NCBI RefSeq assembly: GCF_051859345.1
Contig: NZ_JBHYFV010000020.1
Span: forward strand, 1 to 64,000
Length of the DNA stretch: 64,000 nucleotides
Reading direction: 5' to 3'
Source: Marivita sp051859345
GTDB lineage: Bacteria > Pseudomonadota > Alphaproteobacteria > Rhodobacterales > Rhodobacteraceae
Shown here: piece after piece, positions 38,046 to 47,016 of the stretch
Layout: every line of letters starts with the position of its first letter
Position numbering within the stretch: position 1 is the stretch's first letter
Program-made: the position numbers and the translations under genes
The notes under the pieces: generated by a model
What the model was told of the DNA's origin: nothing
The model's database searches: none
Seen by the model: the letters and a program-made list of their open reading frames with translations, nothing else

Positions 38046-38873
38046 TTATTCAATCAGTCGGCTATGTGCAGACCGGACCTGTTCTTCGAGATAGCGCGCA
38101 AGCGATTTGCGATTGGGAAAATCGTCAACCCGAACCGGTGCGTGATAGACCAATTCAACCGTCCCCTGTTTTCGTTGGGCAAGCACCTTGAGCAGATGTT
38201 CACCAAAACCCATATCGCCCCACCAGCCATAAAATCGGGGATCGGTGCCGTCGGGGGGATGGTAGATCACCGTGACCGGCTGAATATGCATGTCATGCAC
38301 AATCGCGTCTGAAAAGAAGGGGGCAAAAAGAGTCGGTTTGAACGGCAAGACCCGAAGCGAATCCGTGGATGTCCCTTCGGGAAAGAAGAGCAGGCGGTGG
38401 CCATGCGAAAGCCGTTCTTCGAAAACGAAAACCTGGTTTTTTACATCACGCGGATCGCGTTTGATGAACACCGTTCCCGTGGCGCGGGCAAGCCAGCCGA
38501 TTCCGGGCCATGATGCGACTTCGGACTTGGATACAAAATAAACGTTCTTGCGCGCGTTGAGCGCAAAGATATCAAGCCATGAGCTGTGGTTTGCCACCAC
38601 CGCCCCCGGCACCTTCAAGCGCGGCCCCCGGACCAGCAGTCCGAGCCCCATGATCACAAAGGTCGTGCGGCAGACCGCCTGCGTGATATAGGGGGTGACA
38701 GGCCGATCAACACCGAAGAGCGGTTTTTCAAAAAGCCGTGCAATGAGCAAAAGCGCCAATCCGCCAAACACCACAAGACCAAGCAATGCGCCACGCAGCA
38801 CCACGCGACCCCATCCAAGAGCCGAGACGGGTTCAGGTGCAATCGGGTCGCCGTTGTTCCAGGTCGGGCTCAT
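38046..38873 (-). CDS. olsA: Lyso-aminolipid O-acyltransferase (OlsA/PlsC family)
   Basis: A 275-residue membrane acyltransferase of the PlsC family with an N-terminal hydrophobic helix. The catalytic NHSSWLD (HX4D) and the FPEGTSTD motif are intact. The start overlaps the stop of an OlsB-type gene (ATGA), the classical olsBA order, so it probably adds the second acyl chain to lyso-ornithine lipid. In roseobacters OlsA also completes glutamine lipids. A plain 1-acylglycerol-phosphate acyltransferase is the alternative; operon context favours OlsA. Confidence 0.8.
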   Translation of the reverse strand: MSPTWNNGDPIAPEPVSALGWGRVVLRGALLGLVVFGGLALLLIARLFEKPLFGVDRPVTPYITQAVCRTTFVIMGLGLLVRGPRLKVPGAVVANHSSWLDIFALNARKNVYFVSKSEVASWPGIGWLARATGTVFIKRDPRDVKNQVFVFEERLSHGHRLLFFPEGTSTDSLRVLPFKPTLFAPFFSDAIVHDMHIQPVTVIYHPPDGTDPRFYGWWGDMGFGEHLLKVLAQRKQGTVELVYHAPVRVDDFPNRKSLARYLEEQVRSAHSRLIE

Positions 38874-39652
38874 GACCCGCGCCGGGGCGCACGCCGAAGC
38901 GCAGCGGAATCAAGCTGTGATGTCTCAAGGATGAGACAGACATCTGTCGTATTGAAGGCATGATCGACAAAGACCCCCTGCCCGATTGTGCCCCCCAGTT
39001 TCAGATAGGCTTTGATCAGCGCAGGCGTGGCGCGCATGGCGGCTTTTTTGTCGATACGCTCGGGTGACAAGATCGGCTCGGACTGTGGCATCCGCGATGT
39101 GACGCGCAGCTTTGGCGGTGCCAGATAAGCAGTGTGCAGATGCGATATCGGCTGTCGCAGTTGGGTCAGATCGGTGCCGTGAAAGCTTGCTGTGCCGAAC
39201 AGGATTTCGATGTCGCGGGCGGCGACGTAGTCGGCCAGACCCTGCCACAAGGCCATCATCCCCGCCCCGCCGCGATGATCGCGATGCAGGCAGGTCCGGC
39301 CCAGTTCCAGCAACGGGCGACCCGAGTGTTGGAGCAGCGACAGGTCAAATTCCGACGCGGAATAAAACCGCCCGGCACCGGCAGCATGATCCTGCGTCAT
39401 CAGACGATAGACTCCGACAACGCCATCGGTGTCGGTTTCAGGATGCCGCGTATCGCGCAAAAGAAGGTGATCAGCGTGGGAATCAAAACAATCGGTCTCT
39501 AATCGGAGCGTATGGTCCACACCGGCGCCGCCGCCGCCCAATTCTGCAACGAACACGTCATAACGCAACCTTTGCGCCGCGCGGATATCGTCTTCCGACT
39601 GCGCCAGGGACACATGAAAAGAAGGTGCGTTCTGAAGCATGGGGACTGCCAA
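38870..39652 (-). CDS. olsB: L-ornithine N-alpha-acyltransferase (OlsB)
   Basis: A 260-residue GNAT-fold enzyme that moves a 3-hydroxyacyl chain from ACP to ornithine. Family text includes AAQRLRYDVFVAELG, ETDCFDSHADHLLLRD, LLELGRTCLHRDHRGGAGMMALWQGL and the C-terminal AYLKLGGTIGQGVFVDHAFNTTDVCLI. It is upstream of and coupled to olsA. The start is uncertain: TTG 39652 or ATG 39640, neither with a strong Shine-Dalgarno. A second, more diverged OlsB-type gene lies at 43608-44408. Confidence 0.85.
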   Translation of the reverse strand: MAVPMLQNAPSFHVSLAQSEDDIRAAQRLRYDVFVAELGGGGAGVDHTLRLETDCFDSHADHLLLRDTRHPETDTDGVVGVYRLMTQDHAAGAGRFYSASEFDLSLLQHSGRPLLELGRTCLHRDHRGGAGMMALWQGLADYVAARDIEILFGTASFHGTDLTQLRQPISHLHTAYLAPPKLRVTSRMPQSEPILSPERIDKKAAMRATPALIKAYLKLGGTIGQGVFVDHAFNTTDVCLILETSQLDSAALRRAPRRGS

Positions 39653-39767
39653 TCTCTGTCGCAGCCACTGTAATGCGCGCCTTGGTGACGCGCAACGGCG
39701 TCGGGCTGATCGAAAAAACCGTTCTGCTCGGAGAAATTAAGGTTTTATCAACTCTTGGTTGCCATGT

Positions 39768-39950
39768 TTACTCATCGAAGACAGGAAGCAGTGTAATTCG
39801 GGATCCATCGATCACCACTTTGCCAACTTCGCGGAAATTCACGGTGATCCTGTCACCGATATTGGACTGGACCTGGCCGATGCCCCATTCCGGTTCTGCG
39901 GGATGGCGGACAAGGGAACCGGGTTCCAACAGGCCGTTGAGGTCAGACAT
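39768..39950 (-). CDS. DUF3553 small protein
   Basis: A 60-residue protein containing PGSLVRHPAEPEWGIGQVQSNIGDRITVNF, the DUF3553 fold resembling the short SH3-like domains of CarD/UvrD-associated proteins. Such domains often bind RNA polymerase or DNA; the function of the stand-alone form is unknown. ATG 39950 has AAGGAG eight bases upstream; a longer frame to 39992 would overlap chpT. Only 33 bases separate its start from the divergent chpT start. Confidence 0.8.
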   Translation of the reverse strand: MSDLNGLLEPGSLVRHPAEPEWGIGQVQSNIGDRITVNFREVGKVVIDGSRITLLPVFDE

Positions 39951-39983
39951 AATCGGGCTCCTTGGTGTGTATTGGAGGATATA

Positions 39984-40613
39984 GTGCGTCATGACGACCC
40001 TTCACTGGCTGCATTGATCGGATCGCGGATTTGCCACGATCTGATTAGCCCAATTGGCGCAATTTCCAATGGGTTGGAATTGTTTGGTCTGGCGGGCGCG
40101 GCACCGGATGGTCCGGAAATGTCCCTGATCCAGCAAAGCTGCGACAACGCCACCGCGCGAATCCGCTTCTTCCGCATCGCTTTTGGCAGCGCCGGGGATA
40201 GCCGGCCTGTACCGGCCACAGAGGCGCGCAAGACATTGGCCGATCATTACGCAGCAACGCGGATCGCCACCGATTGGCATGTCACGGCGGATCTGGGGCG
40301 GGACGTGACCCAGTTGGCGTACCTGTCCGTTCTATGTCTCGAATCCGCCCTGCCAAAAGGCGGTCTCTTGTCGGTTGCGCTGGACGGATCCGCCTTGGTG
40401 AGCACGGCAGAGGCTGATATCGTGCGGACCGATACATCCCTCTGGACCGATCTGACCAATGGCTGCACCGGCGGACCGAAACACCTGCTGCCTACCGATG
40501 TGCAGTTTGCGCTGCTTGCCCGCCTCTGCGAGGATCACGGCATCACACCCGTGCTTGGGACACAGGCGGGACTGGCGCAATTGACACTCGCCCTACCCGG
40601 CAAGGACAGCTGA
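39984..40613 (+). CDS. chpT: Histidine phosphotransferase ChpT
   Basis: A 209-residue protein resembling a degenerate histidine kinase. The phospho-histidine is His18 in SRICHDLISPIGAISNGLEL, and DNATARIRFFRIAFGS is the second family motif. The pseudo-HATPase part lacks kinase boxes, as in Caulobacter ChpT. It passes phosphate from CckA to CtrA and CpdR; cckA is at 10347. The start is GTG 39984 with GGAGG five bases upstream. Its last 21 bases overlap the convergent deacetylase gene. Confidence 0.9.
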   Translation: MRHDDPSLAALIGSRICHDLISPIGAISNGLELFGLAGAAPDGPEMSLIQQSCDNATARIRFFRIAFGSAGDSRPVPATEARKTLADHYAATRIATDWHVTADLGRDVTQLAYLSVLCLESALPKGGLLSVALDGSALVSTAEADIVRTDTSLWTDLTNGCTGGPKHLLPTDVQFALLARLCEDHGITPVLGTQAGLAQLTLALPGKDS

Positions 40614-41696
40614 GCGCGCTTTCAGCATGGCAACCGTATGGCGCACCTGATCCGAAACCGGACCATGGCGCGGCGGATCAAGAAGCGTCGTCAACAGCGC
40701 CTCTGACGGTTGGGCTTTGCGGGTCCAGCCAAGGGCGCGCAAGATATCGGATGCGGGCGCGGGCAGTTGATCGGGAATGTCGTGCCCGGCGATGGTTGCC
40801 CAGACACAGGTCCAGGCGCGACCTACACTCCATGGGTTATAGCCTCCGCCTCCGGACACGATGAGCCGCGGTGCGAGGGACCGCAGCGCCGTTACGGCCC
40901 CAACATGGCAACGGTTTGAAAGAGCCAGCCGCGACAGCGGATCTTCGGTCACGGCATCTGCGCCACATTGCAGGTAAACCGCATCCGGCCTGTGACGGGA
41001 CACGGCGGGCAGGATCACCTCGTTCAGGATCAGGTCGAACTCGGTATCATTGAACCCACTCGGCACGGGGATGTTGATGGCAGCGCCTTCACCATCATCG
41101 TCCAAAGCGCCCGTAAACGGCCAGCGCCGGTCTTCATGCACCGAAATCATCCGCACCGCCTCCGATCCGTTGAAGGCAACCGCCACCCCGTCGCAATGAT
41201 GCGCATCAATGTCCACATAGGCGATACGGCGCAGCCCCATCGCGCGCAGACGCTGGATCGTCAGGACCGGTTCGTTGACATAGCAAAAGCCGTTTGCGCG
41301 ATCCGGCAACCCGTGATGTGTGCCGCCGCCTGGGTTGTAGGCCACCCCACCGGTGCGCACGATCTCTGCCGCCAGCAGACCACCACCCGCCGCCGTTGCC
41401 GGACGGCGATAAACTTCGGGGAAAACCGGGTTCGACAAGGTGCCAAGCCCATGTGCGAGGTTTGGGCGCTGCGTGTCTTCCGCGGTCAGGAGCGCGTCGA
41501 TATAGGCGTCGGTGTGAAAGCCCGAAAGCGCACCTGGCTTGGCGCAGGGGCTGGTGCGGTAACGCTCCGGGGGCAGCCAGTCCAGAGCCCGGCACAGGTC
41601 CATCACGGTCGGCACACGCGGGATCGACAGCGGATGACGCGCGCCATAGCTTGAGCCGCGATAAATCCGGGCGCCGATGAAGATGGGGTCACTCAT
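40593..41696 (-). CDS. Histone deacetylase-family (AcuC/acetylpolyamine amidohydrolase-like) protein
   Basis: A 367-residue zinc hydrolase of the arginase/deacetylase fold. The zinc-site text VDIDAHHCDGV, the PGGGTHHGL loop, YLQCGADAVTEDPLSRL and SGGGGYNPW are class I/AcuC features. Bacterial members remove acetyl groups from proteins such as acetyl-CoA synthetase or from small amines. Nothing nearby names the substrate. The gene ends inside the 3' end of chpT on the other strand. Confidence 0.85.
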   Translation of the reverse strand: MSDPIFIGARIYRGSSYGARHPLSIPRVPTVMDLCRALDWLPPERYRTSPCAKPGALSGFHTDAYIDALLTAEDTQRPNLAHGLGTLSNPVFPEVYRRPATAAGGGLLAAEIVRTGGVAYNPGGGTHHGLPDRANGFCYVNEPVLTIQRLRAMGLRRIAYVDIDAHHCDGVAVAFNGSEAVRMISVHEDRRWPFTGALDDDGEGAAINIPVPSGFNDTEFDLILNEVILPAVSRHRPDAVYLQCGADAVTEDPLSRLALSNRCHVGAVTALRSLAPRLIVSGGGGYNPWSVGRAWTCVWATIAGHDIPDQLPAPASDILRALGWTRKAQPSEALLTTLLDPPRHGPVSDQVRHTVAMLKARSAVLAG

Positions 41697-41783
41697 GCGA
41701 CGTCAGATAGGACGGTGCGCCACAGCGGCCATGCGGCGGATCAAAACGCGTCACCGCGTTTTGACCCTCCGTTGACGGAGGGT

Positions 41784-43598
41784 TCACCCGGCCTCGGCCT
41801 TTTCCGAAAGTTCCAGCCAAAGATCTTCTGCTTCGGCCAGCGCAGACTGACGTGCAACAAGCGCCTCGCTTGCTTTCTTGAATTTCAGCGGTTCCCGGCT
41901 GAACAGGTCCGGATCGGACATCAAGGTTTCGAGCTTGGCGATTTCCGCGGTCAGGCGGTCAATCTCGGCTGGCAGTTCTTCAAGTTTGTGTTTCTCGGTA
42001 AAGCTGAGACCGGATTTGGTTTTCTGCGCAGGCGCCGGTTTGGAGTTGTGCTTTGGCGCCGCGCGGGACGGGCTGTTGTCGACATCACCTTCGCCCCGCT
42101 GCGCGCGATAGTCGCTCCAGCCGCCGGCATAGACAGTGGCGCGGCCCCTGCCCTCCATCGCGATTGTGGTTGATGCGACGCGGTCCAGAAAATCGCGGTC
42201 GTGGCTGATCAGCAGGACGGTGCCGTCATAGTCGCCCAGCAGATCCTGCAACAGGTCCAGCGTTTCAACATCCAGATCGTTGGTCGGTTCGTCCAGAACA
42301 AGCAGGTTCGATTCCCGCGCCATGATCCGGGCCAACAGCAGACGGGCTTTCTCGCCGCCTGACAAGGACCGTACGGGCGCACGCGCCTGCGCTTCGTCGA
42401 ACAGGAATTCCTTGAGATAGCCGACAACATGTTTGGGCATGCCGCGCACCATGATCTGATCCGCCTTGCCGGACACCCGCATCTCGGGATCCCCGGTCAG
42501 GTTCTCCCACAGGCTCAGATCGCCATTCAGCTGCGCGCGGGCCTGATCGAAGATGGCGGGCACAAGGTTCGTGCCCAGCCGGACCGATCCGGAATCGGGT
42601 TCAATCTCGCCGATCAGCATCTTGATGAGCGTGGTCTTGCCGACGCCGTTGGGGCCGACAAAGGCCACCCGGTCGCCGCGTTGCACCGTCAGAGAGAAAT
42701 CGCGCACGATCACGGTGTCGCCGAAAATCTTGGTCAGGCCTTTGGCCTCGATCACCTTGCGGCCGGATTTCGGACCCGATGCAAGATCCATCGCCGCCGT
42801 GTCCTGCCTCTTGATCATGCTGCTGCGCTCCCCACGCAGCTCTTGCAGGGCGCGCACCCGGCCCATGTTGCGTTTGCGCCGGGCGCTGATGCCTTCGACG
42901 GCCCATCGTGCCTCGGACTTGATCCGGCGATCCATCTTGTGGCGCTGGAGATCTTCCTCTTCCCAGGTCTTGTCGCGCCAGACTTCGAAGTCCGAGAAGC
43001 CCTTTTCCCGGCGGCGCACCTGCCCCCGGTCAATCCACAGCGTGGCGCGGGTCAGTTCCGACAGGAACCGTCGGTCGTGGCTGATCAAGACAAAACCCTT
43101 GCGGGTGCGTTTGAGTTCTTCTTCAAGCCAGCCGATGGCCTCGATGTCGAGATGGTTTGTCGGCTCGTCCAGCAGCATCAGTTCGGGATCCTGCGCCATC
43201 AAGCGGGCCAGGGCCGCGCGGCGACGTTCGCCGCCCGACGCGGTGCTGACCAGACGGTCAGGATCGAATTTCAACCCCTCACCTGCGCGTTCGACCTTGT
43301 AAAGTTCGGACGGCTCCAGCCCGTGCATCGCAAACGCACCCAGCGTTTCGAATTCGCTGAGGTCGGGATCCTGTTCCATGTAACCGACGCTGACGCCGGG
43401 AGACACGACGCGGTCGCCTTTGTCTGCCTCGACCAGCCCGGCCATCACCTTCATCAGGGTGGATTTGCCCGACCCGTTGCGCCCGACCAGCGCCACCCGA
43501 TCGCCGGGTTGCACCACAAGGCTGAGGTCGTGAAACACAGGGTCACCACCGAAGGTGAGCGAGATTTCGTTGAGTTGAAGAAGGGGGATGCTGGCCAT
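41784..43598 (-). CDS. uup: ABC-F ATPase Uup
   Basis: A 604-residue soluble ABC-F protein with two nucleotide-binding domains. Walker A motifs are GRNGSGKSTLMK and GPNGVGKTTLIK; the signatures are SGGERRRAALARL and LSGGEKARLLLARI. A charged linker lies between them, and the C-terminus is a coiled coil (KLEELPAEIDRLTAEIAKLETL) as in Uup. ABC-F proteins act on the ribosome; Uup also influences DNA branched-structure tolerance. It starts 9 bases after the OlsB-paralogue gene in a bamE operon. Confidence 0.93.
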   Translation of the reverse strand: MASIPLLQLNEISLTFGGDPVFHDLSLVVQPGDRVALVGRNGSGKSTLMKVMAGLVEADKGDRVVSPGVSVGYMEQDPDLSEFETLGAFAMHGLEPSELYKVERAGEGLKFDPDRLVSTASGGERRRAALARLMAQDPELMLLDEPTNHLDIEAIGWLEEELKRTRKGFVLISHDRRFLSELTRATLWIDRGQVRRREKGFSDFEVWRDKTWEEEDLQRHKMDRRIKSEARWAVEGISARRKRNMGRVRALQELRGERSSMIKRQDTAAMDLASGPKSGRKVIEAKGLTKIFGDTVIVRDFSLTVQRGDRVAFVGPNGVGKTTLIKMLIGEIEPDSGSVRLGTNLVPAIFDQARAQLNGDLSLWENLTGDPEMRVSGKADQIMVRGMPKHVVGYLKEFLFDEAQARAPVRSLSGGEKARLLLARIMARESNLLVLDEPTNDLDVETLDLLQDLLGDYDGTVLLISHDRDFLDRVASTTIAMEGRGRATVYAGGWSDYRAQRGEGDVDNSPSRAAPKHNSKPAPAQKTKSGLSFTEKHKLEELPAEIDRLTAEIAKLETLMSDPDLFSREPLKFKKASEALVARQSALAEAEDLWLELSEKAEAG

Positions 43599-43607
43599 GG
43601 CCTCGCG

Positions 43608-44408
43608 CTACGGCGCGGCGGGCGCAAGGTCAAGGGGCTTGGGTCGTGCAGATCGGGCAAGTTTCGCCAAAGCGCGCAGGCGGTGTTTGCGTGGTTCGGG
43701 AATGGCGTCGACGCACAGACCTGTGAACACATGCAGCGTGTCAAGCTGGGTGTCCTGCACCGCATGGTCGCTGACCCAGCCGCCCATGTTGAGATAGCTG
43801 CGCAAGAGGTGCGGAAGGGATGCCGGTCCAGCGCCGGTGCGTGGCAGGTCAATCGCCGTTGGGGACATCCGGTGCGGGCGCAGTGGGACCGGGCCGAGAT
43901 GGTTCTCGCGCAACGCCGCAAGCGCGCTGCGGTGCTTTTCGGGCTGCGCGCCGCGAAACGAACTGCATCCGATCAGCATTCGCACACCCAGCGCGTCAAC
44001 CATCGCGGCCAGTGCCGCCCATGCCAGTCGCAAGGCCGTTGCGTCTGAAGGACCGTCGCTTTGACAGACGCGACCAAGGTCCAGAAAGGGGCCCTGTAGC
44101 GTCGTCAGCGGGCTGAGATCGTAAAACTGGCCGGTATAAGTGTCTGCAAGGCCAGAGGCGTTTGGGATCAGACGCGCGCGGAACGCGACCTTCACCTGAC
44201 CCGGAGGGGAATCGACCAGTCCGTGCAGGCAATCTGCGTCAAAGCGATCCTCATCCGGCTTGCCTTGTCCAAATGCCTTTGTCCGCAGGACCAGCGCCTG
44301 TTGACGGATGTCGGCGTCGCGGCTGATGACCGCGCGATATGCACCAAGCTGCAGACAGATCGAGTCGTCCCTGGCAGCGACAGAGCGCGCCGCTGCCGAG
44401 AGGGTCAT
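43608..44408 (-). CDS. OlsB-family N-acyltransferase paralogue (candidate GlsB, glutamine-lipid synthesis)
   Basis: A 266-residue GNAT-type protein with the OlsB layout: ALVLRTKAFGQGKPDEDRFDADCLHGLV, GQFYDLSPLTTLQGPFLDLGRVC and LLRSYLNMGGWVSDHAVQDTQLDTLHVFTGL. It is clearly diverged from the olsB gene at 38870, so another head group is likely. Roseobacters make glutamine lipid with an OlsB homologue called GlsB, which is my leading candidate by family and lipid-gene context. Its start overlaps the bamE stop (TGATG), so it is translationally coupled. Confidence 0.7.
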   Translation of the reverse strand: MTLSAAARSVAARDDSICLQLGAYRAVISRDADIRQQALVLRTKAFGQGKPDEDRFDADCLHGLVDSPPGQVKVAFRARLIPNASGLADTYTGQFYDLSPLTTLQGPFLDLGRVCQSDGPSDATALRLAWAALAAMVDALGVRMLIGCSSFRGAQPEKHRSALAALRENHLGPVPLRPHRMSPTAIDLPRTGAGPASLPHLLRSYLNMGGWVSDHAVQDTQLDTLHVFTGLCVDAIPEPRKHRLRALAKLARSARPKPLDLAPAAP

Positions 44409-44863
44409 CAGTTAAAGAAGTCAGCAGCGTTGATGCCGCCGATATTGCCGAACAATTTGCGGATGAAGCTGATATCGCCATCGCCGGACCGGGTGATGCG
44501 GCGTGTCAGTGGCACGACCTGTCCGTCTTCCAGACCGTAACGTTCGATGTTCTCGACCACGCCATCTGCGTCAAAGGTGATGGCCAGCACTTCGCGATCC
44601 ACCACTTCGGGGCGTTGCCATGCAAAATGGCGCACATCGCTTTCGATGTAATAGAAGCCGGATTCGTTCAGGGTGCCGGATGTCGATGGCACGCCGATCA
44701 GGTCTTCCACCGTGCCGCGCGTGTCGACGCCCGGAACGATCTGCTGCAAGTCTTCTTCGGACGGGACATAGCCATGCGAGCGATAGCGCGCCGTGCAACC
44801 GGCAAGCGATATGCACAGAAGCGTCACAAGCCCGATCCTGAGTGTCGATCTGATGCCCTGCAT
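44408..44863 (-). CDS. bamE: Outer-membrane assembly lipoprotein BamE
   Basis: A 151-residue SmpA/OmlA-family lipoprotein. The signal peptide ends in a lipobox, CISLAGC, with the lipidated Cys23. Domain text includes VPSEEDLQQIVPGVDTRGTVEDLIGVPSTSG and FYYIESDVRHFAWQRPEVVDREVLAITFD. It is part of the BAM complex that inserts outer-membrane barrels. It leads the bamE/N-acyltransferase/uup operon and is divergent from the DUF177 gene, with 87 bases between starts. Confidence 0.92.
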   Translation of the reverse strand: MQGIRSTLRIGLVTLLCISLAGCTARYRSHGYVPSEEDLQQIVPGVDTRGTVEDLIGVPSTSGTLNESGFYYIESDVRHFAWQRPEVVDREVLAITFDADGVVENIERYGLEDGQVVPLTRRITRSGDGDISFIRKLFGNIGGINAADFFN

Positions 44864-44950
44864 GGCGCCTCTCTTGCGTTGGCGTTCACTGCCTTCTATC
44901 CCGATTACACGGCCTTGGGCCTGTGTTCAAGCAAAGGGTGCACACAAGAT

Positions 44951-45508
44951 ATGCCACAACAGGTTCCGAAACCCGGAGAATTTCGTGTCAGCGACTTGTC
45001 GGAGCAACGCGCGACGCCGTTCGATCTTCAACCTGACGCCGCGATGCGAGACGCAATCGGCGCGCAATTGACCCTGTCCGCGCTCAGGAAATTGCGCTTT
45101 ACCGGTGAAATTTCGCCTGCTGGCGCGCGCGGATGGACCTTGACGGCCAAGCTGGGGGCGACGGTGGTGCAGCCTTGCGTTGTCACCTTGGCGCCGGTCA
45201 CAACGCGGATCGACGAAACGGTGGAACGGGTCTACATGCCTGCCGATTATTTTGATCACCACGAGGCCGGGGCCGAAACGGAAATGCCCGAAGACACCAG
45301 CACCGAACCATTGGGCCACATCATTTCTGCCCATGCCGCGATGATCGAATCGCTGTCTCTTGCGCTGCCGCAATATCCCCGGTCACAAGAGGCGGAACTG
45401 GGGGAAGCGGTGTTTGCAGAAGACGGTGTGACACCTCTCAGGGACGAGGACACGAAACCCTTTGCAGGCCTGGCCGGGCTGCGGGACAAGCTGGATAAAA
45501 AGTCCTGA
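44951..45508 (+). CDS. YceD/DUF177 protein
   Basis: A 185-residue protein of the YceD (DUF177) family, which in most bacteria precedes rpmF and is linked to 23S rRNA or large-subunit assembly. Family text: ALRKLRFTGEISPAGARGWTLTAKLGATVVQPCVVTLAPV and the acidic region ETEMPEDTSTEPLGHIISAHAAMIESLSLALPQYPR, ending in PFAGLAGLRDKLDK. It is cytoplasmic. ATG 44951 fits family length, although the frame is open far upstream. rpmF follows after a 166-base gap. Confidence 0.9.
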   Translation: MPQQVPKPGEFRVSDLSEQRATPFDLQPDAAMRDAIGAQLTLSALRKLRFTGEISPAGARGWTLTAKLGATVVQPCVVTLAPVTTRIDETVERVYMPADYFDHHEAGAETEMPEDTSTEPLGHIISAHAAMIESLSLALPQYPRSQEAELGEAVFAEDGVTPLRDEDTKPFAGLAGLRDKLDKKS

Positions 45509-45674
45509 AGCAAGGCACCAGAAAACGCTTGCGGATTTCCCGTTTGCCCCTATGTTCGCGCCTTCATCCGAGGTGGGGGTTGTCACCCGGCCCGGTTTCC
45601 CCGTATGAGGCCGGACACACCCGAAACGCGGCATGGCGAGCATGCCACAGATTATATATAATTGAGGTTGAGAC

Positions 45675-45881
45675 ATGGCTGTCCAACAGAACAAAGTATC
45701 CAAGTCACGTCGCAACAACCGTCGCGCGCATGACGCTCTGGTTGCTGCGAACCCGAATGAATGTTCCAACTGTGGCGAACTGAAGCGTCCGCATCACGTT
45801 TGTCCGTCCTGCGGTCACTACGCGGATCGCGAAGTGATTGCACAGGCCGACGAAATCGACCTGGACGAAGACGCGGCATAA
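45675..45881 (+). CDS. rpmF: 50S ribosomal protein L32
   Basis: A 68-residue L32 with the standard basic N-terminus (MAVQQNKVSKSRRNNRRAHD) and a four-cysteine zinc site (CSNC and CPSC), so this is the zinc-bound paralogue type. An acidic tail (DEIDLDEDAA) is typical of Rhodobacteraceae. plsX starts 25 bases downstream. AGGTTGAGAC precedes the start as a weak Shine-Dalgarno. Confidence 0.97.
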   Translation: MAVQQNKVSKSRRNNRRAHDALVAANPNECSNCGELKRPHHVCPSCGHYADREVIAQADEIDLDEDAA

Positions 45882-45906
45882 GCAACGATTGGGCGTATCC
45901 CTCCGA

Positions 45907-47016
45907 ATGACCTCATCGCAGGATCATAAAAAGGTGGGTGATACGCCAATTGTGCTATCTATTGACGCTATGGGCAGCGATCTTGGGCCGGAGGCGATTG
46001 TCTCCGGCATGTCACGTTCTGCCAAGGCGAACCCGAATATCCGGTTTCTTGTCCACGGCCCGGAAGAAAAGCTGTCCAAGCTGATCGACCGAAGGAAGGC
46101 CTTGGTCGGACGGTGCGATATTCGGGATGCGTCCGGCGTGGTGTCGATGGAAGACAAGCCCAGCCAGATCATGCGCCATGGTCAGGAGACGTCGATGTGG
46201 GCGGCGATCGAATCCGTGCGCAACAAGGAAGCCACCGTGGCTGTCTCCTGTGGCAACACCGGTGCGCTGATGGCGTTGTCGATGATCCGATTGCGCAAAT
46301 TGCCGGGTGTGAATCGCCCGGCCATTGCGATTCTGTGGCCGTCGCGCAATCCGCAGGGGTTCAACGTGATGCTGGATGTTGGCGCGGATGTCCGGGCCGA
46401 TGCCAAGGACCTGTTGCTGTATGCGTTGATGGGCGTGTCCTATGCCCGCAACGGACTCGAGCTTGAACGCCCGCGGGTCGGATTGCTGAATGTCGGCACC
46501 GAAGAGCACAAGGGCCGCGCCGAACTGAAAGAGGCGCATGAGCTGATTTCCAAAGCGGCAGAGCGCGCCCAGTATGATTTTGTCGGTTTTGTCGAAGGCG
46601 GCGATATTCCCGGTGAAGCCTGTGACGTGATTGTCACTGATGGCTTCACCGGAAATGTCGCGCTGAAGACCGGTGAAGGCACTGCCTCGTTGATCGGGGA
46701 CCGGCTGAAAGAGGCGTTTGCCCATTCGCCTTGGTCGCGACTGGCCTCTTTGCTGGCTCTGACGTCTTTGCGCCGCCTGAAGAAAAAGATTGATCCCCGC
46801 CGGGTCAATGGCGGGGTTTTTCTTGGCCTGAACGGCACGGTTGTCAAATCGCACGGATCGGCGGACGCGACCGGCGTTTCTGCCGCGATCAAGCTGGCGT
46901 TTCAACTGGCCCAATCCGGGTTTTCAGAACGGCTGGCCGCAAGATTGGCGTCGATCACAGATATTGCGTCGGACGCGACTGCCGATCCATCCACAACCGA
47001 GGAGAGCCCTAAATGA
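45907..47016 (+). CDS. plsX: Phosphate acyltransferase PlsX
   Basis: A 369-residue enzyme turning acyl-ACP and phosphate into acyl-phosphate for phospholipid synthesis. Characteristic text: SIDAMGSDLGPEAIV, CGNTGALMALSM, VGLLNVGTEEHKGR, FVEGGDIP and VTDGFTGNVALKTGEG. The start is ATG 45907. Its last four bases overlap the fabH start (ATGA), so the two are translationally coupled. Confidence 0.96.
   Translation: MTSSQDHKKVGDTPIVLSIDAMGSDLGPEAIVSGMSRSAKANPNIRFLVHGPEEKLSKLIDRRKALVGRCDIRDASGVVSMEDKPSQIMRHGQETSMWAAIESVRNKEATVAVSCGNTGALMALSMIRLRKLPGVNRPAIAILWPSRNPQGFNVMLDVGADVRADAKDLLLYALMGVSYARNGLELERPRVGLLNVGTEEHKGRAELKEAHELISKAAERAQYDFVGFVEGGDIPGEACDVIVTDGFTGNVALKTGEGTASLIGDRLKEAFAHSPWSRLASLLALTSLRRLKKKIDPRRVNGGVFLGLNGTVVKSHGSADATGVSAAIKLAFQLAQSGFSERLAARLASITDIASDATADPSTTEESPK

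Noticed and set aside
37852..38094. 80-codon frame in the gyrA-olsA gap
   Set aside because: No ribosome site at a useful distance, no protein-like conservation signal, and it runs into the olsA coding end through a terminator-like hairpin.
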